A stretch of 64,000 nucleotides of DNA from DASYRM01 sp036004405 (GTDB lineage Bacteria > Acidobacteriota > Vicinamibacteria > Vicinamibacterales > UBA2999): assembly GCA_036004405.1 (NCBI GenBank), contig DASYRM010000195.1:1-64000 (forward strand), written 5' to 3'. The position numbers and the translations under genes are program-made. The notes beneath the pieces are model-generated. The model saw only the letters and a program-made list of their open reading frames with translations, searched no databases and was not told the origin of the DNA. Below, piece after piece: positions 51,840 through 60,504 of the stretch (positions are counted from its first letter, which is position 1; each line of letters begins with the position of its first letter).

Positions 51840-52478
51840 ATGAGCCGGATCAAGCGTCCATCGAGTGAGGCGTCGCACGCGGCCATCTTCAAGGCGGCGG
51901 CCGAGGAGTTTTCCGAGCGGGGATTCGAGGCCGGGGGCGTGGACCGCATCGCCGCCAAGGCGCGTGTCAACAAGGCGATGCTCTACTACCACTTCGGGAG
52001 CAAGCGCGCCCTCTATATCGAGGTGCTGCGAGACATGTTCCGCGCCGTCAGCGCGCGGGCGCGCGCCATCGCCGACGGTCCGGGCACGGCGCCGGAGAAG
52101 CTCGAACGCTGGGTGGCCACGATCATCCAGGAGGCTGCGGCCAGGCCCTGGTTCCCCCCCATCATGCTGCGCGAGCTGGCGTCGGGCGCGCCGCGGTTCG
52201 ACCCCGACACCTTCGCGCTGATGAACGCCGTCTACGGCGCCGTGCGCGACATCCTGCTCCAGGGGCAGCGCGAGGGCAGCTTCGGCGATCTCGATCCGCT
52301 GCTCACGCACCTCACGATCATGCCGCCCATCCTGATCTTCTTCGCGCGGCAGCGCGTGCTCGCCACCAAAGAGGTGTCGTCCGGGCTCCTCGAGCCGCGG
52401 CAGATCGACGCCTTCGTCGTCCACATGCAGCGCACCGCCCTGCGCCTGGTTCAGAAGGAAGGACCCCGTCCGTCATGA
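51840..52478 (+). CDS. TetR/AcrR family repressor of the efflux operon
   Basis: The 212-residue protein has the TetR helix-turn-helix (AIFKAAAEEFSERGFEAGGV, IAAKARVNKAMLYYHFGSKR) followed by a ligand-binding domain resembling the CecR/YbiH type. It is first in an operon with HlyD, two ABC ATPases, a TolC protein and two permeases, the same gene set as E. coli cecR-ybhGFSR with an added outer-membrane factor. It probably represses this operon through the palindrome in front of it. The inducing ligand is unknown. Confidence 0.92.
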   Translation: MSRIKRPSSEASHAAIFKAAAEEFSERGFEAGGVDRIAAKARVNKAMLYYHFGSKRALYIEVLRDMFRAVSARARAIADGPGTAPEKLERWVATIIQEAAARPWFPPIMLRELASGAPRFDPDTFALMNAVYGAVRDILLQGQREGSFGDLDPLLTHLTIMPPILIFFARQRVLATKEVSSGLLEPRQIDAFVVHMQRTALRLVQKEGPRPS

Positions 52479-53482
52479 GCACCTTCTCTCGTTTCGCCCT
52501 GGTGCTGTCTGCCGCCGGCGTGGCGGCCGCCTGCACCCAGCCGCCGCCATCGAACGCACTGACCGCCTCGGGCAACGTCGAAGCCACCGAAGTGCAGGTG
52601 GGCCCCGAGGTCGGCGGGCGTCTCGTCGAGCTGCGCGTCGCCGAAGGCGATCGGGTCAAGGCCGGCGACGTGATCGCGACGCTCGACACCAGCGATACCG
52701 AGCTGCAGATCGGGCGCGCCCGTGCCGAGCGGGCGGCGGCAGCCGCGCAGCTGCACCTTTTCGAGGCTGGCGCCCGTGCCGAAGACGTGCGGCAGGCCGA
52801 GGCGCAGGTGGACGCGACCACCAGCGAGATTGCCGCGATCGACGTGGAGATCAAGAACGCGCAGACCGATCTCGATCGCTTCGAAGCGCTCCTCAGCGCG
52901 AACGCCGGCTCGCAGAAGCAGCGCGACGACGCCCGGGCCCGCGTCGATCTGGCGCGCGAACGCCGGCGCGCTGCCGAGGAGCGCGTGCGCGTGTCGCGCA
53001 GGGCGCTCGACCGGGTTCGCGCCGGCGCGCGAAAGGAGGAGCTCGAAGGCGCGCGGGCGCGCGTGGCCACGGTGGACGCGCAGCTTGCGGTGCTCGAAAA
53101 AGGGTTGCGCGACGCACAGGTGACGGCGCCGACCGGCGGCGTGGTGACGCAGAAGCTGGTGGACGCCGGAGAAATCGTCGCCCCGCGCGTGCCGATCGTC
53201 GTCGTCACCGACCTCGATCACGCCTGGGCCAACGTGTTCGTGCCCGAGCCGATGGTGCCACGAATCAAGCTCGGTCAGGCGGCCACGGTACGCACCGACG
53301 CCGGCGACCGCGTGCCAGGCAAGGTCACCTTCGTCTCGCGCCGGGCGGAATTCACGCCGCGCAACGTTCAGACCGCCGACGAGCGCTCGAAGCTGGTCTA
53401 CCGCGTGAAGGTGACCGTGGACAACGCCGCCGGCGTGCTGAAGCAGGGCATGCCGGTGGATGCGGACTTCGTCCTGCCATGA
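52475..53482 (+). CDS. HlyD-family periplasmic adaptor (lipoprotein)
   Basis: The 335-residue protein starts in a four-base overlap with the repressor gene. It has a lipobox-like AAACT near residue 20, a biotinyl-lipoyl-like segment (VGPEVGGRLVELRVAEGDRV then KAGDVI), a long coiled-coil hairpin at about 80-215 and the closing QVTAPTGGVVTQKLVDAGEI. It should bridge the inner-membrane ABC transporter and the TolC-like outer-membrane channel. It resembles YbhG. Confidence 0.93.
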   Translation: MSTFSRFALVLSAAGVAAACTQPPPSNALTASGNVEATEVQVGPEVGGRLVELRVAEGDRVKAGDVIATLDTSDTELQIGRARAERAAAAAQLHLFEAGARAEDVRQAEAQVDATTSEIAAIDVEIKNAQTDLDRFEALLSANAGSQKQRDDARARVDLARERRRAAEERVRVSRRALDRVRAGARKEELEGARARVATVDAQLAVLEKGLRDAQVTAPTGGVVTQKLVDAGEIVAPRVPIVVVTDLDHAWANVFVPEPMVPRIKLGQAATVRTDAGDRVPGKVTFVSRRAEFTPRNVQTADERSKLVYRVKVTVDNAAGVLKQGMPVDADFVLP

Positions 53483-54411
53483 GCCCCGCGGTCCAGTTCA
53501 CGGCCGTCGAGAAGCGTTTCGGCGACGCGGTGGCCCTCGCCGGCCTCACGCTCGACGTGCGCCGCGGCGAGATGTTTGGTCTAATCGGTCCCGACGGCGC
53601 CGGAAAGACCACGGCCATCCGGCTGCTGTGCGGCCTGCTGCACGCCGACGCCGGCAGCGTCCGCGTGCTGGAGCGCGACCCGGTGCGCGACCACGCGTGG
53701 GTGACGGCGCGGGTCGGCTACCTGTCGCAGCGCTTCAGCCTCTATGGCGACCTGACGATCGACGAGAACATCGAGTTCTTCGCCGAGATTCACGGCGTCC
53801 GCGGCTACAAGGCGCGCCGCGACGCGCTGCTCGACATGACGCAGCTCACGCCGTTCCGCGGCCGCCTGGCCGACAAGCTGTCGGGCGGGATGAAGCAGAA
53901 GCTGGCGCTGGCGTGCACGCTGGTTCACGAACCCGAGTTGATCGTGCTCGACGAGCCGACCACCGGCGTCGACCCGGTGTCGCGGCGCGAGTTCTGGAAG
54001 CTGCTGTCGGAGTTCCTCTCGCGCGGGATCACCATCGTGATGTCCACGCCTTATCTCGACGAGGCCGAGCGGTGCGCGCGCGTGGCGCTGCTCCACGACG
54101 GCCGCACGCTGGCCGTCGACGAGCCGGCGCGGCTCCGCACGCTCATCGGCGGCCGCATCGTGGAGGTCGTCGCGCCCGGCCGTCCCGATGCCGCCGAGGC
54201 GGCCCGCGGGCTGCCGGGCGTCAGCGACGTGCAGGTGTTTGGCGAGCGGCTGCACCTGACGGTGGAGCGCGACTCCGACGAGGCGGTGAACGCCGTGGTG
54301 GAGGCCATCGCGCGCACGTCGCTGGCGGGCGCGACCGTTCGCGCCGTGCCGCCCTCGCTGGAGGATGTCTTCATCGCCACGCTGACGCGAAAGGAGCAGG
54401 CCAGTGCGTAA
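53479..54411 (+). CDS. ABC transporter ATP-binding protein (first)
   Basis: The 310-residue ATPase has Walker A GPDGAGKTT near 38, Q-loop QRFSLYGDLTIDEN near 84, signature LSGGMKQKLALACTL near 134, Walker B LIVLDEPTTGVDP near 154 and a C-terminal extension of about 100 residues. It corresponds to the first half of E. coli YbhF, which is a tandem ATPase; here the halves are separate genes with tolC between them. It overlaps neighbours on both sides. Confidence 0.93.
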   Translation: MSPAVQFTAVEKRFGDAVALAGLTLDVRRGEMFGLIGPDGAGKTTAIRLLCGLLHADAGSVRVLERDPVRDHAWVTARVGYLSQRFSLYGDLTIDENIEFFAEIHGVRGYKARRDALLDMTQLTPFRGRLADKLSGGMKQKLALACTLVHEPELIVLDEPTTGVDPVSRREFWKLLSEFLSRGITIVMSTPYLDEAERCARVALLHDGRTLAVDEPARLRTLIGGRIVEVVAPGRPDAAEAARGLPGVSDVQVFGERLHLTVERDSDEAVNAVVEAIARTSLAGATVRAVPPSLEDVFIATLTRKEQASA

Positions 54412-55837
54412 CGGCGTCCCTGGGGCGGGTATGCGCGGCCCGCGAAGAACGCGGACCGCGCGCAGTGTCTGGCAAACCGGCTTAGCGCCGGTTCGCGATT
54501 TGACCCGCAACTACGTACTCCTGGTAGCGATGCTGGCGCTTGCCGCTGGCACGGCAAGGCCTGCGCGGGCGCAGGAAGCGGCAGGCCCCGTGGTCCGCTT
54601 GACACTCGACGAGGCGCGGGCCCGCGCGGTCGAGGCCAGTCATCGCCTCGCGGAAGCCCGCGCGCGCGAGACGGTGGCGCAGGGCGCGATTGCCGCGCGC
54701 CAGGCCGCCGAACGCCCGACGGTGTCGGCGTCGGCCGGCTACACGCGGACCAACCATGTCCTCGAGTTCACGGTGCCGAGCCCCACGGGTGTCCCGCGAG
54801 TGCTCTATCCCGACGTGCCCGACAACTACCGGACGCGGCTCGACCTGCAGTGGCCCATCTACACCGGCGGCCGGACCGACGCCCTCGAACGCTCGGCGCG
54901 GGCCGAGGCCAGTGCGGTGGCGGCGGACGTGGACACCGCGCGCGCCGACCTGCGGCTCGAGGTCGCCCGCGCGTTCTGGGCGGTCGTCACCGCGCGCGCG
55001 ACAGCCGGCGTGGTCGAAGGGGCGCTCGAGCGTGCCGGCGTCAACGTCGGCGACACGCGCCAGCGGCTCGGCGCCGGCCTGGTGCCGCCGAACGAGGTGG
55101 CCTCGGCCGAGGCGCAGCAGGCGCGCCAGCGGATGCTGCTCGTGGAAGCGCGCAACCAGCGCGACGTTGCCTCGGCGGAGCTCGCCAGGCTCGTGGGCCT
55201 CGATCCGTCGCAGGCCGTGGAGCCCGTGGCGGATCTGCAGCGTCCGGCGGGCGCCGAGCTCACATTCGACGCGCTCGCGCGCGAGGGGCTCGCGCGGCGG
55301 CCCGAGCGCAAGGCGCTGGAGCTGCGGATCTCGGCGGCCGACCTGCAGAAGGCCGCGGCCGCCGCGGGGCGCAAACCGCTGATCGCGGTTGGCGGCGGGG
55401 TGGACTACGCGCGGCCGAACCCGAAGATCTTCCCGCGCGCCGAACGCTGGGACGACTCGTGGGACGCCGGCGTGAACGTCACCTGGTCGCTGTGGGACGG
55501 CGGGCGCGTGGCCGCCGACGTCGCGCAGGCGTCGGGCGCCGCCACTGCCGTGCGTGAACGGCTCCGCGAGTTCGACTCGGTGCTGGCCGTCGAGGTCCGG
55601 CAGCGGTCGCTCGAGATCTCGTCGGGGACGGCGGCGGTGGCCGCCGCCGACGAGGCGGTGCGCGCCGCCACCGAGGCTCGCCGGGTGGTGGGCGAGCGGT
55701 ACCGCGCCGGCGTCATCGCGCAGGGCGACGTGCTCGACGCGGAGCTGGCGCTGCTCCAGAGCCAGCTCGATCGCACCCGGGCCCTGGCATCGGTGCGGTT
55801 GGCCGAAGCCCGTCTCGATCGGGTGCTCGGGAGATAG
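54404..55837 (+). CDS. TolC-family outer membrane efflux protein
   Basis: The 477-residue product contains the TolC repeat pattern: LTLDEARARAVEASHRLAEA near 70, LQWPIYTGGRTDALERSARA near 148, and in the second half VTWSLWDGGRVAADVAQASG near 362 and YRAGVIAQGDVLDAELALLQ near 430. The signal peptide (NYVLLVAMLALAAGTARPAR) begins about 35 residues after GTG 54404, so the real start may be a later TTG near 54497. It completes the efflux assembly with the HlyD and ABC proteins. Confidence 0.92.
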   Translation: MRNGVPGAGMRGPRRTRTARSVWQTGLAPVRDLTRNYVLLVAMLALAAGTARPARAQEAAGPVVRLTLDEARARAVEASHRLAEARARETVAQGAIAARQAAERPTVSASAGYTRTNHVLEFTVPSPTGVPRVLYPDVPDNYRTRLDLQWPIYTGGRTDALERSARAEASAVAADVDTARADLRLEVARAFWAVVTARATAGVVEGALERAGVNVGDTRQRLGAGLVPPNEVASAEAQQARQRMLLVEARNQRDVASAELARLVGLDPSQAVEPVADLQRPAGAELTFDALAREGLARRPERKALELRISAADLQKAAAAAGRKPLIAVGGGVDYARPNPKIFPRAERWDDSWDAGVNVTWSLWDGGRVAADVAQASGAATAVRERLREFDSVLAVEVRQRSLEISSGTAAVAAADEAVRAATEARRVVGERYRAGVIAQGDVLDAELALLQSQLDRTRALASVRLAEARLDRVLGR

Positions 55838-55843
55838 AGGCCG

Positions 55844-56782
55844 ATGAACCAGGCGAACGCCATCGAGGTCCGCGACCTCACCAAGCGCTTCGGCGACTTC
55901 GTGGCCGTCAACCGCGTGTCGTTCGAGGTGCGTGCCGGCGAGATCTTCGGCTTCCTCGGCAGCAACGGCGCCGGCAAGTCCACCACCATCCGCATGCTGT
56001 GCGGTCTCCTGCGGCCCACCTCTGGCACCGCCAGCGTGGGCGGCATCGACGTCGGACGCGATCCCGAGGGCGTCAAGCGCCGCATCGGCTACATGTCGCA
56101 GCGCTTCTCGCTCTACGAGAACCTCACCGTGGACGAGAACATCCGCTTCTTCGGCGGGGTCTACGGCCTGAACCGCGACCGCCTGGCTGCCCGCCGCGAG
56201 TTCGTGCTCGACATGGCCGGCCTGCGCGGCCGCGAATCCACCCTCGCGCGCACGCTCTCGGGCGGCTGGCGGCAGCGGCTGGCGCTCGGGTGCGCCATCC
56301 TCCACGAGCCGCCCATCGTGTTCCTCGACGAGCCCACCGGCGGCGTGGATCCGCTGTCGCGGCGGCGGTTCTGGCGTCTCATCGACGGCCTGTCGCAGGC
56401 CGGCGTGGCGGTGCTCGTGACCACGCACTACCTCGACGAGGCCGAGCACTGCCACCGGATCGCCATCATCCAGGCCGGGACGCTGGCGGCGCTGGGCACG
56501 GTCGCCGAGCTGAAGCAGACGTTTGCCGGCAGGCCGATCGTCGAAGTGCATTCCGCTTCGCCGGTCGAGGCCATGAAGGCGCTCGACGCGATGCCGGACG
56601 TGGAGAAGACGAGCATCTTCGGCACCGCCGTGCACGCCGTGCTCAGAACGCCGCAGGCCGACGCCGGGGCCATGGCCGCGCGGCTGCGTGGGGCCGGTCT
56701 CGAGGTGAGCTCGTGCAGCCTCGTCGAGCCGTCGCTCGAGGACGTGTTCCTCGACGTCGCGGAGCGGAAGGCGGCGGCCTGA
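55844..56782 (+). CDS. ABC transporter ATP-binding protein (second)
   Basis: The 312-residue ATPase shows Walker A GSNGAGKST near 43, QRFSLYENLTVDENIRFFGG near 89, signature LSGGWRQRLALGCAI near 139, Walker B IVFLDEPTGGVDPLS near 160 and the H-loop VTTHYLDEAEH near 191. It is paralogous to the first ATPase in the operon, and the two probably form a heterodimer, equivalent to the tandem YbhF ATPase. Confidence 0.94.
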   Translation: MNQANAIEVRDLTKRFGDFVAVNRVSFEVRAGEIFGFLGSNGAGKSTTIRMLCGLLRPTSGTASVGGIDVGRDPEGVKRRIGYMSQRFSLYENLTVDENIRFFGGVYGLNRDRLAARREFVLDMAGLRGRESTLARTLSGGWRQRLALGCAILHEPPIVFLDEPTGGVDPLSRRRFWRLIDGLSQAGVAVLVTTHYLDEAEHCHRIAIIQAGTLAALGTVAELKQTFAGRPIVEVHSASPVEAMKALDAMPDVEKTSIFGTAVHAVLRTPQADAGAMAARLRGAGLEVSSCSLVEPSLEDVFLDVAERKAAA

Positions 56783-57900
56783 TGCGGAAGGTGCTGGCCG
56801 TCGCCGTCAAAGAGCTGCGGCAGATCCGCCGCGATCGGCGGAGCCTGCTGATCCTGCTGTTCGTGCCGGCCTTCTTCCTGCTCGTCTACGGCTACGCCCT
56901 CAACTTCGACATCCGCAACATCCGCCTGGCGGTACAGGACGACGATCGCAGCAGCGCCAGCCGGGAAGTGATCTCGGCCTTCGTCAACTCGGGCTACTTC
57001 GACCTGGTTGCCGAGGTCGTGGACGGCCACGAGGTGACCGGCATCCTCAATCGCGGCGACGCGCGGGCCGTGCTCGTCATCCCGTCCCGGTTCGGGGCCG
57101 AGGCCGCGGCCGGGCGTCCGACGGCGCTCCAGTTCCTCATCAACGGCGACAACGCCAACACCGCGACGACCGTGATGGGCTACGCCGTCGGCCTCGTGTC
57201 CGCGGTGTCGAGCCGCTACGAGGTGCAGGCGCGGCTCGGGTCGCCAGGCGGACCACTGCTGACCCTGGAACCGCGCGTCTGGTACAACCCCGAGCTTCGC
57301 AGCACGCTGTTTCTCGTGCCCGGCCTGATCGCCTACATCGCGATGCTGACGGCGGTGGTCTCCACGGCGCTCTCGGTCGTGCGCGAGAAAGAAGCCGGCA
57401 CGATGGAGCAGGTCCGCATGTCGCCGATCGGCGCCACCTCATACGTGGTGGGCAAGACGGTACCGTATTTCGTCATCTCGCTCCTCTCCTCGCTGGGTGT
57501 CGTAGCGGTGTCGATGGTGCTCTTCGATCTGCCGGTGCGCGGGTCGTGGGTGGCGCTCATCGCCTGCGTGTCGCTCTTCCTGGTGGGTGCGCTCGCCTTC
57601 GGCGTGCTGATCTCGACGATTGCCGAGTCGCAGCAGGTGGCGTTCCAGATCGCGCTCCTCACCTCGTTTCTGCCCACGCTGATGCTCTCGGGGTTCATCT
57701 TCCCGATCAGCAGCATGCCGGTCTTCCTCCAGGCCATCACCCACGTGGTGCCGGCGCGGTACTTTCTGGTGATCCTGCGCGGGATCCTCCTGAAGGGGGT
57801 CGGAGTCGGCCTGCTGTGGGTGGACATCGTGTCGCTCGCCGCGTTTTCGCTCGCCGTGCTGGCGCTCGCCTCGCTGCGGCTGAAGCGCGCCTGGGCCTGA
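56782..57900 (+). CDS. ABC-2 type permease (first)
   Basis: The 372-residue protein has an N-terminal helix after KELRQIRRDRRSLLILLF, a periplasmic domain of about 140 residues, then five helices including the conserved VVREKEAGTMEQVRMSPIGA and LSGFIFPISSMPVFLQAITH motifs of ABC-2 exporters (YbhS/YbhR type). It overlaps the ATPase stop (TGATG). Together with the next gene it builds the membrane channel. Confidence 0.94.
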   Translation: MRKVLAVAVKELRQIRRDRRSLLILLFVPAFFLLVYGYALNFDIRNIRLAVQDDDRSSASREVISAFVNSGYFDLVAEVVDGHEVTGILNRGDARAVLVIPSRFGAEAAAGRPTALQFLINGDNANTATTVMGYAVGLVSAVSSRYEVQARLGSPGGPLLTLEPRVWYNPELRSTLFLVPGLIAYIAMLTAVVSTALSVVREKEAGTMEQVRMSPIGATSYVVGKTVPYFVISLLSSLGVVAVSMVLFDLPVRGSWVALIACVSLFLVGALAFGVLISTIAESQQVAFQIALLTSFLPTLMLSGFIFPISSMPVFLQAITHVVPARYFLVILRGILLKGVGVGLLWVDIVSLAAFSLAVLALASLRLKRAWA

Positions 57901-57907
57901 GGCACCG

Positions 57908-59023
57908 ATGCAACGCCTGCTCAGCCTGATTCGGAAGGAGCTCATCGAGCTGCGGCGCGATCCGCGGCTGTTCGCGATCGTCATCGTGGCGCCGCTGGTG
58001 CAGCTGACGCTGCTCGGGTATGCGGCGACGACCGACGTGCGCGATGTGCCGCTCGTGGTGGCCGACGAGGACCAGTCGGTGGAGAGCCGGGCGCTGGTCA
58101 GCCGGTTCGACGCCTCGCAGAACTTCGTGATTGCCGGCTCGGTGTCGTCGTCGGCTGAAATCGACAGCTACCTGGATTCGGGCCGCGCATGGATGGCGCT
58201 CGACATCCCGGCGCGCTACGGCGAGCGGATCCGCACCGGGGTGCCGGTGCAGGTGCAGGTGGTGGCCGACGGCAGCGATGCCAACTCCACCAACGTCGCG
58301 CTCGGCTATGCCGGGTCGCTCATCGCCGGCTACAACCGCGAGCTGACCGCCGCCGCCGGCCGCGGCGGCGGCGAGCCCCGCGTGAGCGCGCAGGTGCGCG
58401 TGTGGTTCAACCCGCAGCTCGAGAGCCGCTTCTTCATCATCCCCGGCGTGCTGGCCCTGCTGCTGCTCGTGGTCACGACCAACCTGTCGTCGATGGCGAT
58501 CGTGCGCGAGAAAGAGCTGGGGACGCTCGAGCAGCTCAACGTCACGCCGATCGCCCGCTGGGAGCTCATCGTCGGCAAGCTCCTGCCGTACGCGCTCATC
58601 GGCGCGGTGGACGTGCTGCTCGTCGTCGGCGTGGCGATCTTCTGGTTCGAAGTGCCGCTGCGGGGCAGCCTGACGCTGCTCATCGCGATGTGCCTGGTCT
58701 ACCTGCTGACGACCCTCGGCCTGGGGCTCTTCGTGTCCACCATCTCGAAGACGCAGCAGCAGGCGATGATGACCTCATCGTTCTTCTTCATGATCCCGAT
58801 GGTGTTCCTGTCGGGGTTCGTCTTCCCGATCGAGAACATGCCGGAGATCGTGCAGCGGGTGACGCTGCTCATCCCGCTGCGCTACTTCCTGGTGATCGTC
58901 CGGGGCATCTTCCTGAAGGGCGTGGGGCTGGAAACGCTGTGGCCGCAGGCGCTGGCGCTGGGTGGTTGGGGGCTGGCGATCCTGACCCTGGCCACCCTGC
59001 GCTCGAGTAAGAGGCTGTCGTAG
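57908..59023 (+). CDS. ABC-2 type permease (second)
   Basis: The 371-residue protein is a paralogue of the preceding permease: LLSLIRKELIELRRDPRLFA at the start, IVREKELGTLEQLNVTPIAR near 198, LSGFVFPIENMPEIVQRVTL near 300 and LIPLRYFLVIVRGIFLKG near 322. It is last in the operon. Its TAG stop (59021-59023) falls in the GTAG end of a palindromic element that separates it from a convergent microprotein gene. Confidence 0.94.
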   Translation: MQRLLSLIRKELIELRRDPRLFAIVIVAPLVQLTLLGYAATTDVRDVPLVVADEDQSVESRALVSRFDASQNFVIAGSVSSSAEIDSYLDSGRAWMALDIPARYGERIRTGVPVQVQVVADGSDANSTNVALGYAGSLIAGYNRELTAAAGRGGGEPRVSAQVRVWFNPQLESRFFIIPGVLALLLLVVTTNLSSMAIVREKELGTLEQLNVTPIARWELIVGKLLPYALIGAVDVLLVVGVAIFWFEVPLRGSLTLLIAMCLVYLLTTLGLGLFVSTISKTQQQAMMTSSFFFMIPMVFLSGFVFPIENMPEIVQRVTLLIPLRYFLVIVRGIFLKGVGLETLWPQALALGGWGLAILTLATLRSSKRLS

Positions 59024-59044
59024 GGGCAGGTCTTGCACCTGCCT
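59021..59044. repeat. GTAG palindromic element, short stem
   Basis: GTAGG is followed by GGCAGGT and ACCTGCC, pairing over 7 bp around CTTGC. Using the frame of the permease, the first TAG is its stop. It fills the 26-bp gap between the efflux operon and the convergent microprotein gene. Confidence 0.78.
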
Positions 59045-59049
59045 GGCTG

Positions 59050-59190
59050 TCAGCCGAGCTTCTTCAGGATCTTTTCCTGATTCGCCACGATCTTTCCCTG
59101 GTTCGCGATGATCTTCTTCTGGTTGGCGAGCACCTTCGCCTGATTCGCCAGGATCGCCTTCTGATTCTTCGCGGTCGCGTCAGCTGCCAT
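59050..59190 (-). CDS. 46-residue heptad-repeat coiled-coil microprotein
   Basis: The frame starts at ATG 59190 with a perfect AAGGAG five bases upstream and overlaps the end of the UMF1 transporter gene by 11 bases. The product is built of five near-identical heptads: QKAILAN, QAKVLAN, QKKIIAN, QGKIVAN and QEKILKK, preceded by MAADATAKN. Hydrophobic residues at fixed a/d positions and Asn at a third position predict a short parallel coiled coil, probably a trimer or dimer. I know no function; coupling to the transporter suggests assembly or regulation. It is too short for usual gene finding. Confidence 0.8.
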   Translation of the reverse strand: MAADATAKNQKAILANQAKVLANQKKIIANQGKIVANQEKILKKLG

Positions 59191-60487
59191 GAGGACTCCT
59201 TGTCGCGGCTTCTCCAGCCTCGACGTCTACGAACGACAGCACGATAGCACCGGCGACGAAAAAGAAGATCACCGACAGCACGGCCGCGCGGCTCGACTGG
59301 AACAGCGTGACCGATGCCCCGAAGAAGAGAGGGCCGAAGATGCCGGCAAACTTCTCGAACACCGCGAAGAAGCTGAAATACTCCGACGATTTGGCGGGGG
59401 GCGTCATGCGCGCGAAGAGCGAGCGGCTCAAGGCCTGACTGCCGCCCTGCACCGTGCCCACCAGGGTTGCCAGCACGAAGAACTGCCACGACGTGGTCAT
59501 GAAGTAGCCCAGGACGCTGACGCCGACGTAGACCGCGAGCGCGGCGAAGATCGCGGCTTTGGCGCCGATGCGACCCGCGAACGCACCGAACAGGAAGGAG
59601 CAGGGAACTCCCACGAACTGGACGAGCACGAACGCGGCGATCTGCGCGTTCTGGTTGACGCCGACCTCGGTGCCGTAAATCGACGACATGCGGATGAGCG
59701 TCTGGATGCCGTCGTTGTAGAGCAGGAACGCCACCAGCATGAGAAAGGCGTGGCGGTTGCGGCGCAAGCCGTTGAAGGTCTTCCAGGACGCCGCGGCGGC
59801 GGCGACGGCCAGGCCGAGACCCGATGCGGGCAGATCCTCCAGTCGGATTGCCGGCTCGGGCACGCGGCGGAAGAGCGGCAGCGAAAAGACCAGCCACCAG
59901 ACGCCGACGCTCACGAACGTCAGCCGCACCGCGGCGGTGGTGTCGGCCAGCCCGAAGAGCGCGGGCTTCATGATCCAGGCGAGGTTGATGAGCAGCAGGA
60001 TGCCGCCGCCGGTGAATCCGATGGCGTAGCCGGCGGTGGACGCCCGGTCGATCTGGTCCGGTGCCGCGAGGTGGGGCAGCAGCGAGTCGTAGAACACCAG
60101 CGTCGAGGCGACCCCGATGTTGGCCACCATGAACAGCACCAGCGCGTAGAGCCATTCGCCGCGGCCGATCGTGGCCATCAGCTCGGTGGCGGCCACCCCG
60201 ACGAGCAGGAAGACGAGGAGCAGCCGCTTCTTGAGCGGCCGATGGTCGGCCAGCGCGCCGAGCACGGGCGCCGTCAGCGCGACGATCGTGAGCGCGAGGG
60301 TCGTGCCCCAGGCAAACCGGGACGTGGCCTCTACGCCGCTCAGGCCGGCGGCGGCGTAGCTGGCGAAGAACGCCGGGAAGACGGCGGTGACGATGGTGGA
60401 CCAGAACGCCGAGTTGGCCCAGTCGTACATCGCCCAGGCGCGCAGCTCCGGCGTGGGGAGCCCGAGCCGTGAAAGGAGGCGCGTCAT
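59180..60487 (-). CDS. MFS transporter, UMF1 (Atg22-like) family
   Basis: The 435-residue protein has twelve membrane helices and the UMF1 features RAWAMYDWANSAFWSTIVTA near 16, FYDSLLPHLA near 130, ASTAGYAIGFTGGGILLLIN near 150 and LLYNDGIQTLIRMSSIYGTE near 245. This family is related to fungal vacuolar Atg22 amino-acid exporters; substrates in bacteria are not established. The end of the gene contains the ribosome site of the microprotein gene. It is followed upstream by the ATPase gene with a 17-bp gap. Confidence 0.88.
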   Translation of the reverse strand: MTRLLSRLGLPTPELRAWAMYDWANSAFWSTIVTAVFPAFFASYAAAGLSGVEATSRFAWGTTLALTIVALTAPVLGALADHRPLKKRLLLVFLLVGVAATELMATIGRGEWLYALVLFMVANIGVASTLVFYDSLLPHLAAPDQIDRASTAGYAIGFTGGGILLLINLAWIMKPALFGLADTTAAVRLTFVSVGVWWLVFSLPLFRRVPEPAIRLEDLPASGLGLAVAAAAASWKTFNGLRRNRHAFLMLVAFLLYNDGIQTLIRMSSIYGTEVGVNQNAQIAAFVLVQFVGVPCSFLFGAFAGRIGAKAAIFAALAVYVGVSVLGYFMTTSWQFFVLATLVGTVQGGSQALSRSLFARMTPPAKSSEYFSFFAVFEKFAGIFGPLFFGASVTLFQSSRAAVLSVIFFFVAGAIVLSFVDVEAGEAATRSPHGS

Positions 60488-60504
60488 CGGCAGCGGATTA
60501 TCGG

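Noticed and set aside
54475..54493. Hairpin AACCGGC-TTAGC-GCCGGTT near the start of the tolC gene
   Set aside because: A single short stem of a different type; it may bear on the true start of the gene but no repeat family or terminator tail is visible.
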